From assembly GCA_014879345.1 (NCBI GenBank), contig JACSSI010000172.1, positions 1 through 8,528 on the forward strand: DNA of 8,528 nucleotides, read 5' to 3'. The notes beneath the pieces were generated by a model, which did not search any database, was not told the origin of the DNA, and was given only the letters and a program-made list of their open reading frames with translations. The stretch's first letter is position 1; each line of letters starts with the position of its first letter. Shown piece by piece: positions 1-4,715 of the stretch. The position numbers and the translations under genes are program-made. This DNA is from Anaerolineae bacterium (lineage in GTDB: Bacteria; Chloroflexota; Anaerolineae; Promineifilales; Promineifilaceae).

Positions 1-665
1 TTGCTGTCGTTGAGGTGGAAGAATTTAAGCTGGTCAAAGCCAATGATACGGTCAAAATCTGCCATCGTGGCGGCATACGCTTCCGGGGTGCGGATGTCGT
101 AGCCAGCGGCAAAGATGTGGCAGGTATCGAGGCAGACGCCCAGGCGCTCGTGGGGGCCAGCTTCTGCCAGCATGTAGGCCACCTGTTCAAATGTGCAGCC
201 CAGGTTGGTGCCTTGCCCGGCCATCAACTCTAAACAGACGATTGTCTCCGGGGCGCTGGATTCCGTCTCAACCAACAGCCGTTTTAAGCCGCGCACAATC
301 TGGTCCATGCCAGCTTCCGGGCTGCTTTTCATGTAGGAACCGGGATGGAAGTTGATCAGCGGAATGCCAAGCTGTCCGCAGCGTTCCACTTCTACTTTGA
401 GCGCCTGGTAGGATTTTTCCCACAAGGCTTCATCGGGGGAGGCAATGTTGATGAGGTAGCTGGCGTGAACGGCCGTTGGCTGAATGTGGCTGTATTCTTC
501 TTGTGCTTCTTTGTACTGCTGGATGTCCTCGTCGGTTAATGGTTTGGCCTGCCACTGCCGGTTGCTCTTGGTAAAAATCAACATCGACTCGCAAGTGGCT
601 TCTTCTGCTCGTTTGAAGGCGGTAAAGGTGCCCCCGGCCGTGCTCATGTGTGCGCCTAATCTCAT
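1..665 (-). CDS. nfo: Endonuclease IV (AP endonuclease family 2), 3'-truncated by the window edge
   Basis: This gene encodes a Zn-dependent apurinic/apyrimidinic endonuclease of base excision repair, which cuts DNA 5' to abasic sites. The 221 visible residues begin MRLGAHMSTAGG, the family N-terminus. They then show FTKSNRQWQ (31-39), HASYLINIASP (67-77), NFHPGS (105-110), AGQGTNLG (149-156), LDTCHIFAAGYD (179-190) and FFHLNDS (215-221). By recalled alignment with E. coli Nfo, six of nine metal ligands are present: His67, His107, Glu146, Asp180, His183 and His217. The remaining Asp, His and Glu ligands would lie in the missing C-terminus, about 60 residues beyond position 1. The start is chosen because AGGAG lies six bases upstream of the ATG at 665. 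It carries one AACGGCCGTT site (468-477), read as Thr-Ala-Val. Identification is very secure. Confidence 0.95.
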   Translation of the reverse strand, partial: MRLGAHMSTAGGTFTAFKRAEEATCESMLIFTKSNRQWQAKPLTDEDIQQYKEAQEEYSHIQPTAVHASYLINIASPDEALWEKSYQALKVEVERCGQLGIPLINFHPGSYMKSSPEAGMDQIVRGLKRLLVETESSAPETIVCLELMAGQGTNLGCTFEQVAYMLAEAGPHERLGVCLDTCHIFAAGYDIRTPEAYAATMADFDRIIGFDQLKFFHLNDS

Positions 666-691
666 ATCGTTCTCCTGAAAATATTTTTATT

Positions 692-759
692 ACAAAGAAA
701 CAAAGAAACAAAGGGAAAAAGGGTTTTCTTCGGTTCTTCGTCCCTTTGTTTCTTTGTAT
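692..759. repeat. Octad-phased inverted repeat in the spacer between the 75-residue gene and nfo
   Basis: Four 8-nt units (acaaagaa, acaaagaa, acaaaggg, aaaaaggg; 692-723) are followed, after TTTT, by four units in opposite sense (cttcggtt, cttcgtcc, ctttgttt, ctttgtat; 728-759). The best stem is 17 bp, 700-716 with 741-757, with a 24-nt loop. It lies just downstream of the 75-residue gene and upstream of the nfo ribosome-binding site. It could therefore act as a weak transcription terminator or mRNA-stabilising hairpin, but no clean T-run follows the stem on the minus strand. It resembles dispersed intergenic repeats rather than a dedicated terminator. Confidence 0.7.
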
Positions 760-770
760 TAAATGAATTT

Positions 771-998
771 CTAATCGAGGTAATCGCGGCTGGCATGATC
801 GCCGCCCAGGAAGCCAATTGATTCGGCACTGTCTTTTGTGTAAACGCCATCACCGATGACGCGCCAGACACGGTTTCCCACCAAATCGACGATAAAATCG
901 CCTTCCAGGCTGCCGGTAGCAACCCCATCCATGTCGTAAAGGACATTGTTTTCAAGATAGGCGAATTGTTCGCCTTTTTTGTCTGTTAAACTGCGCAT
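771..998 (-). CDS. Small hypothetical protein with three short beta-type repeats
   Basis: This is a 75-residue acidic protein with no signal peptide or membrane segment. After a polar N-terminus there are three consecutive 16-17-residue units: 18-33 (NVLYDMDGVATGSLEG), 34-49 (DFIVDLVGNRVWRVIG) and 50-66 (DGVYTKDSAESIGFLGG). Each places an aromatic or hydrophobic strand, a D/G-rich turn and a closing Gly. This recalls small 'beta-flower' repeat proteins that read as repeated 'YD..G..VG.I.G' units; that link is from memory and unsearched. The start at 998 is well supported: GAGGAGG sits six bases before the ATG. It lies between the LysM gene and nfo on the same strand, but both flanking spacers hold repeats, so co-transcription is uncertain. 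Function is unknown; it is probably a real gene given the strong SD and regular repeats. Confidence 0.7.
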   Translation of the reverse strand: MRSLTDKKGEQFAYLENNVLYDMDGVATGSLEGDFIVDLVGNRVWRVIGDGVYTKDSAESIGFLGGDHASRDYLD

Positions 999-1064
999 TT
1001 TATGCCTCCTCTTGCGCCGTATTCCACCTTCGACAAACTCAGTTACTACTAAACACCAACGGAA

Positions 1065-1099
1065 TACGCACTACGCACTACGTTCTACGTTCTACGGTA
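1065..1099. repeat. Tandem heptad array (TACGNNN x5) overlapping the end of the LysM gene
   Basis: Five contiguous 7-nt units are read on the + strand: TACGCAC, TACGCAC, TACGTTC, TACGTTC and TACGGTA. The array runs into the 3' end of the LysM/lamin-tail gene. The TAG stop of that gene (complement of 1092-1094) lies inside the array. The last unit opens a perfect 12-bp palindrome, TACGGTACCGTA (1093-1104). No clear inverted partner array is visible nearby. Confidence 0.75.
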
Positions 1100-1880
1100 C
1101 CGTAAACGTCGATACCACATTCCCCTCCGCATCGGTGAGGGTGAGTGTTTTGCCGGAAACGAGGATGGGCAGTTCCAGACCCCAATACAGGTCTGTGGAA
1201 TCGTCTTTGCCTGCTTCGGTGTGGACGAGTATGCCCGCCCCTTCGCCAAACAGTGTCACCTGCTTGAATTTGTAGACGAAGCCGCTTTCATCGCTTATTG
1301 TCCAGTCAACCAGCCCCACCTGGCGGGTGCCGGAGTTGATAATCTGGATGGCTTCTTCTGTCAGTTCACCCACGCCGACGACGCCGCTGATTTCGACGTT
1401 AGCTTCACCTTGCTCCGGTGCGGCGGCGGTAGGAATGGGCGTAGGGATGGTATTGGGTGCGGGTGTTTCGGTGGGAACGGCCGTTGCTTCTGCCAGTCCG
1501 CCAATGGGAATAATCAGTTCCTGACCGACACTGAGAAAGTTGGCGTTGTCCAGTTGGTTGGCGACCATAATATCCTCAACCGTGACATCATAACGCTGGC
1601 TGATGGTGCCGAGCGTTTCACCAGAAGCCACGACATGGATGGTAGGCCCATCTTCTTCAACGGCCGTTTCCGCCACGTCTTGTCCCGCTTCTTCAGATTG
1701 AACAGGTTGGCTGGCAGGCAATGTCGGCGGCACACCTGTGGGCGTCACCGTCACCAAAACCATCGTATCTGTCTCGACGGGTTGGTCGCGGCCATCCCAC
1801 CAATACAAAATAACAAGCACCACCGCTGCTGAGACGAGTATGTTTAATAATAAGAAAGGCACCATTCGGCGAAATGACAT
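1092..1880 (-). CDS. Membrane-anchored LysM and lamin-tail-like domain protein
   Basis: This 262-residue protein is predicted to be exported and cell-surface anchored. Residues 1-6 are basic (MSFRRM) and 7-27 form one hydrophobic helix, either a signal anchor or an uncleaved signal; no lipobox Cys is present. A low-complexity linker (about 32-78) precedes a LysM peptidoglycan- or glycan-binding motif at 80-125, with the family hallmarks SGETLGTISQRYDV, ANQLDNANFLSVGQ and ELIIP. A second Pro/Thr/Ala linker follows (128-156). Residues 160-262 look like a lamin-tail (LTD) Ig-like beta domain: INSGTRQVGLVDWTISDESG, YKFKQVTL, LYWG and TLTLTDAEGNVVSTF. SD GGGAG lies six bases before the ATG at 1880. 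It is divergent from the kinase gene. There is no catalytic domain, so a structural or binding role in the envelope is inferred. Confidence 0.85.
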   Translation of the reverse strand: MSFRRMVPFLLLNILVSAAVVLVILYWWDGRDQPVETDTMVLVTVTPTGVPPTLPASQPVQSEEAGQDVAETAVEEDGPTIHVVASGETLGTISQRYDVTVEDIMVANQLDNANFLSVGQELIIPIGGLAEATAVPTETPAPNTIPTPIPTAAAPEQGEANVEISGVVGVGELTEEAIQIINSGTRQVGLVDWTISDESGFVYKFKQVTLFGEGAGILVHTEAGKDDSTDLYWGLELPILVSGKTLTLTDAEGNVVSTFTVP

Positions 1881-1907
1881 CGGATTCTCCCAGAGTTAGA
1901 TAGTTTT

Positions 1908-1913
1908 ATTTTA
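1908..1913 (-). promoter_or_regulatory. Candidate -10 box for the LysM gene
   Basis: TAAAAT on the minus strand lies 28 bp upstream of the LysM-gene ATG. A 17-bp spacer would place the -35 inside the neighbouring heptad repeat, as TGTTCA, only 3 of 6 to TTGACA. This is a weak call based on the general sigma-70 pattern. Confidence 0.25.
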
Positions 1914-1920
1914 CTAGAAA

Positions 1921-2007
1921 CAGTGATCAGTGAACAGTTTACAGTAAACAGTGTTCAGTGGGCAGCGCTATTTACTGATCACTGAACACTGAAAACTGAA
2001 CACTGCT
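1921..2007. repeat. Heptad-phased inverted repeat (CAGTGNN family) in a divergent intergenic region
   Basis: Seven contiguous 7-nt units run 1921-1969: cagtgat, cagtgaa, cagttta, cagtaaa, cagtgtt, cagtggg, cagcgct. After three bases, five units in the opposite sense run 1973-2007: tactgat, cactgaa, cactgaa, aactgaa, cactgct. Perfect complementary segments include 1949-1960 with 1980-1991 (12 bp) and 1921-1931 with 1974-1984 (11 bp), so several alternative stems are possible. It lies between the divergent LysM and kinase genes and so cannot be the terminator of either. Confidence 0.8.
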
Positions 2008-2015
2008 GTTAATCT

Positions 2016-2031
2016 CCTAGCGATGTCTAGG
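2016..2031. promoter_or_regulatory. Small inverted repeat upstream of the kinase, possible operator
   Basis: CCTAG and CTAGG arms are separated by six bases. The site lies 10 bp upstream of the candidate -10 of the kinase gene, where a repressor or activator could act. The arms are short and chance occurrence is quite possible. Confidence 0.2.
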
Positions 2032-2040
2032 CGGCTATGT

Positions 2041-2046
2041 TAGAAT
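2041..2046 (+). promoter_or_regulatory. Candidate -10 box for the kinase gene, implying a very short leader
   Basis: TAGAAT ends 10 bases before the kinase ATG at 2057, so transcription would start only about 3-4 bases before the start codon. This fits the absence of any Shine-Dalgarno sequence there and suggests a near-leaderless mRNA. No good -35 is visible. Confidence 0.3.
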
Positions 2047-2056
2047 TTCCCTCGGC

Positions 2057-2893
2057 ATGACACACATAGACTACCTGGCCATCGGCCACATCACACGGGA
2101 TCTGACACCTGAAGGCGATAAATTGGGCGGCACTGTTTCATTCTCCAGTCGTTTAGCGCAGGCTTTGGGTTGCAAAACGGCCGTTCTCACCAGTAGTAGC
2201 CTCGATTTTAAATGGCAGCACGAACTGTCCGGCATCGAAATCCTGTCCATTCCCGCCGCCGAAACCACCACCTTTGAAAACATTTACACGCCAAACGGCC
2301 GCATCCAAACCCTTTCTGGCAACGCCGCACCCCTGGTGGCACAAGACGTGCCTAAAGCCTGGCAGCGAGCCAGCATCGTGCATTTAGGGCCAATGGATGA
2401 CGAGGTTGATCCGGCCATGATCCACCTGTTTAGCAACAGCATGGTCTGCCTGACACCGCAAGGTTGGCATCGGCAGTGGGACGAAAACGGCCGTGTCACG
2501 CCCAAAGCGTGGGCTGCCGCCGCCGACATACTGCCCTTAGCCGCCGCCGTCGTCGTCAGCCTTGAAGATTTACCAGATGAAGAAACATTTAACCTCTATC
2601 AAGAGCTGTGCAAACTTCTAGTCGTTACGAAGGGGGACAATGGCTGCACCGTCTACTACGATGACGAAATCCGCCATTTTCCCACGCCGCCAGCCAATGA
2701 AGTAGACGCCACTGGCGCCGGCGACACCTTCGCCACCGCCTACTTCGTGCGTCTTTATCAGACAGGCGGCAATCCCTGGGAATCCGCCCGTTTTGCCAAC
2801 GAAATCGCCGCGCTCTCTGTGGAACACTCCGGGGTCTCGGCCAAGATAACGGCCGTTCAAGCACACTTAAAAAAGGAAACGGGACAAAAATAA
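2057..2893 (+). CDS. PfkB/ribokinase-family carbohydrate kinase
   Basis: This 278-residue cytoplasmic protein is predicted to phosphorylate a sugar, nucleoside or similar hydroxyl substrate with ATP. PfkB signature 2 is clear at 217-232 (DATGAGDTFATAYFVR), with Asp223 as expected catalytic base and GAG forming the anion hole. VVTKGDNGCTVYY (189-201) is the usual strand before the ATP site. The N-terminal Gly-Gly region is at 24-25 (KLGGTVSFSSRLAQALG). At 278 residues it is shorter than the typical 300-330, the lid region being reduced, so the substrate cannot be assigned. The ATG at 2057 has no SD; a near-leaderless transcript is suggested. The stop is followed at once by a long palindrome, and parA begins 81 bp on in the same direction. 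It is unusually rich in the ACGGCCG motif (2176, 2294, 2486, 2848). Confidence 0.88.
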   Translation: MTHIDYLAIGHITRDLTPEGDKLGGTVSFSSRLAQALGCKTAVLTSSSLDFKWQHELSGIEILSIPAAETTTFENIYTPNGRIQTLSGNAAPLVAQDVPKAWQRASIVHLGPMDDEVDPAMIHLFSNSMVCLTPQGWHRQWDENGRVTPKAWAAAADILPLAAAVVVSLEDLPDEETFNLYQELCKLLVVTKGDNGCTVYYDDEIRHFPTPPANEVDATGAGDTFATAYFVRLYQTGGNPWESARFANEIAALSVEHSGVSAKITAVQAHLKKETGQK

Positions 2894-2951
2894 ACCGCAA
2901 AGACGCAAAGGGCGCAAAGAAATTCTCTGCGTTCTCCGCGCCTCTGCGGTT
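2893..2951. repeat. 59-bp imperfect palindrome between the kinase and parA
   Basis: Arms 2893-2921 and 2923-2951 pair at 22 of 29 positions around a one-base centre. Each arm is built from three short units: CGCAAAG at 2896, 2904 and 2913, and the opposite-sense CTCTGCG, CTCCGCG and CTCTGCG at 2925, 2934 and 2942 (spacings 8 and 9, mirrored as 9 and 8). It begins on the last base of the kinase stop codon. A long RNA hairpin here could attenuate read-through into parA. The unit design suggests a dispersed intergenic repeat. Confidence 0.75.
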
Positions 2952-2974
2952 AAAAGATTTTTCCGACTATTCAA

Positions 2975-3760
2975 ATGACAAAAATCTACGCAGTAGTAAA
3001 CCAAAAAGGTGGCGTGGGCAAAACGACCACCGTCATCAACCTGAGTGCTTACTTGGCCAGTAACGGCCGTAAAACACTCCTCATCGACATTGATCCCCAG
3101 GCCAACGCCACGTCCGGTCTCGGCGTTGATAAAAATGCAGTCGATCCCACCACCTACGACATCTTGCTGGAACAAGCCACCGTGGACGAAGCCGTGCTCC
3201 CCTTGCCGGACTTCAAGATCGACATTTTGCCCTCCAGTCCCTCCCTCTCCGGCGCGGAAGTGGAACTGGTCAACGCCATCGGGCGCGAGTATCGGTTACA
3301 GAAGGCATTAGAGGGGGTAAACGGCCGTTACGACTACATCCTCATCGACTGCCCGCCCAGCCTTAGCCTGCTTACCATCAACGCCCTCACCGCCGCCAAA
3401 GACGGTGTACTCATCCCCGTGCAGTGCGAATATCTGGCGCTTGAAGGACTCTCCCAACTCACCCAAACCGTCGAACTGGTGCAAAAATACCTCAATCCCA
3501 ACATATCCATTCGCGGGCTGATGATGACCATGTACGACAGCCGCACCAACCTCAGCCGCCAGGTCGTAGAAGAAGTGCGCGGTTACTTCCCCGGCAAAGT
3601 CTTCCGCACCATCGTGCCGCGCAACGTGCGCCTCAGCGAAGCCCCCAGCTTTGGGCAGCCCATCAACATCTACTCACCCCACTCACCCGGAGCCATCGCC
3701 TACAAAGTATTAGCTGCTGAGCTTCTCAAAGGGGATCAAGTGAAGGAGACCTCCGCATGA
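2975..3760 (+). CDS. parA: ParA/Soj-type chromosome-partitioning ATPase
   Basis: This 261-residue P-loop ATPase binds nucleoid DNA as an ATP dimer and, with ParB, segregates the replication origin. The deviant Walker A motif is at 11-18 (KGGVGKTT), with signature Lys11 and Lys16. Walker A' is IDIDPQAN (37-44). Walker B is YILIDCPPS (121-129), with Asp125. VPRNVRLSEAPSFG (214-227) is a highly conserved Soj segment. There is no N-terminal helix-turn-helix, so it is the short chromosomal (Soj-like) form rather than a plasmid type Ia protein. The ATG at 2975 starts the family N-terminus but has no SD. The stop overlaps the parB start (ATGA), indicating translational coupling. No parS-like site was seen in the window. 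Identification is secure; parA is used in the general sense and soj is an equivalent name. Confidence 0.95.
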   Translation: MTKIYAVVNQKGGVGKTTTVINLSAYLASNGRKTLLIDIDPQANATSGLGVDKNAVDPTTYDILLEQATVDEAVLPLPDFKIDILPSSPSLSGAEVELVNAIGREYRLQKALEGVNGRYDYILIDCPPSLSLLTINALTAAKDGVLIPVQCEYLALEGLSQLTQTVELVQKYLNPNISIRGLMMTMYDSRTNLSRQVVEEVRGYFPGKVFRTIVPRNVRLSEAPSFGQPINIYSPHSPGAIAYKVLAAELLKGDQVKETSA

Positions 3761-4611
3761 CAAAACGTGCCCTCGGACGCGGCATCGGGTCGCTCATTCC
3801 CACCGCTCAAACAGAAGTAGCCACAGACAGCATCCGCACCCTGCCTGTTACCAGCATCCAGCCCAATCCCCACCAACCGCGTACCACGGTGATGGACGAG
3901 GAAAAGCTGGCAGAACTGGCCGCCTCCATCGAAAAACATGGCCTCATCCAACCGCTCATCGTCACCGAACAAAAAGGGCAGTTCTACCTCATCGCCGGTG
4001 AACGGCGCTGGCGTGCCTCCCAAATTGCGGGTCTGGAAGAAGTGCCAGTCGTTATCAAAGAAGCCACGCCACAGGATATGCTGGAACTGGCAATCATCGA
4101 AAACGTGCAGCGTGCCGACCTCAATGCCCTGGAAGAAGCCTACGCCTACCAGCAACTCATTGAAGAGTTTGGCATGACGCAAGAAGAAGTAGCGGAAAGT
4201 GTAGGCAAAGCCCGTTCCACAGTCGCCAATTTGTTGCGCTTGCTCACCCTGCCCCAAAACATTCAACAAGCAGTCATTGATGGCGAGATCAGCGGCGCTC
4301 ATGCTCGCGCCCTGCTGCCCCTGCCGACGCCCGAAATGCAAACCAACGCCATGAAACGCATCACAGAACTCAATCTCAGCGTGCGTCAGACCGAACAACT
4401 CGTTAAAAACTTGCTGGCAACGGAGAAACCAAAAGCGAAACCGAGGAAAACGCTGCCTCCTGAACTGCTCGACTTGCAGCGCCAATTTGAAGAATCTTTG
4501 GGAACCCGTGTCAACATCACCAAAAAAGGGCGAGGCGGGCAAGTTGTCATCAACTATGACTCAGACGAAGACCTGCAAGCCATCTACGATGTCATCGTCA
4601 GCGACGATTAA
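3757..4611 (+). CDS. parB: ParB/Spo0J-type centromere-binding CTPase
   Basis: This 284-residue partner of ParA binds parS and spreads as a CTP-dependent sliding clamp. The N-terminal LGRGIGSLIP (6-15) is the conserved ParA-stimulating tail. Residues 28-120 form the CTPase/ParB N-domain, with NPHQPR (37-42), GLIQPLIV (62-69), the GERRWRA motif (81-87) and ENVQRADLNALEEA (115-128). A helix-turn-helix lies at about 139-162 (MTQEEVAESVGKARSTVANL). A charged linker (222-233) leads to the C-terminal dimerisation domain (235-284). AAGGAG at 3743-3748, eight bases before the ATG, is a good SD. The ATGA overlap with parA supports the start and a shared operon. It is the only complete gene longer than 700 bp here with no ACGGCCG site. 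The product is secure. Confidence 0.95.
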   Translation: MTKRALGRGIGSLIPTAQTEVATDSIRTLPVTSIQPNPHQPRTTVMDEEKLAELAASIEKHGLIQPLIVTEQKGQFYLIAGERRWRASQIAGLEEVPVVIKEATPQDMLELAIIENVQRADLNALEEAYAYQQLIEEFGMTQEEVAESVGKARSTVANLLRLLTLPQNIQQAVIDGEISGAHARALLPLPTPEMQTNAMKRITELNLSVRQTEQLVKNLLATEKPKAKPRKTLPPELLDLQRQFEESLGTRVNITKKGRGGQVVINYDSDEDLQAIYDVIVSDD

Positions 4612-4615
4612 ACCC

Positions 4616-4714
4616 CTCGTTCCACGCTCCGCGTGGAATGGCTCCCCCGACGCTCCGCGTCGTTTAGGACGCAGAGCGTCCACAGTTCATTCCCACGCTC
4701 TGCGTGGGAACGAG
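4616..4714. repeat. Four-hairpin intergenic element, possible bidirectional terminator
   Basis: Four small hairpins, each with a 5-nt loop, follow one another. They are 4620-4638 (7-bp stem, loop ctccg), 4648-4662 (5 bp, ctccg), 4667-4681 (5 bp, cagag) and 4690-4710 (8 bp, ctctg). The first and last lie in an outer inverted repeat: ctcgttcc at 4616-4623 pairs with ggaacgag at 4707-4714. It begins 4 bp after the parB stop and ends 1 bp before the amidase stop, filling the convergent gap, so it could terminate both genes. No U-tract typical of an intrinsic terminator follows. The ctcgttcc/cacgctctgcgtgg wording is, from memory, a widely dispersed repeat in many bacteria. Confidence 0.8.
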
Positions 4715-4715
4715 A

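Noticed and set aside
1221..1832. 203-residue plus-strand frame opposite the LysM gene
   Set aside because: Low-complexity shadow of the LysM gene, which has a clear domain plan and SD.
2893..2951. CRISPR-like repeats from the CGCAAAG units
   Set aside because: Units are 7-9 nt with no unique spacers of 25-40 nt; it is a palindrome, not an array of long repeats.
3736..4542. 268-residue open frame on the minus strand inside parB
   Set aside because: It is a shadow of parB: it lacks recognisable motifs and lies wholly antisense to a conserved gene.
4616..4714. tRNA or structured RNA from the cloverleaf-like fold
   Set aside because: No T-loop, anticodon-arm or CCA features; the stems are simple 5-nt-loop hairpins of a dispersed repeat type.
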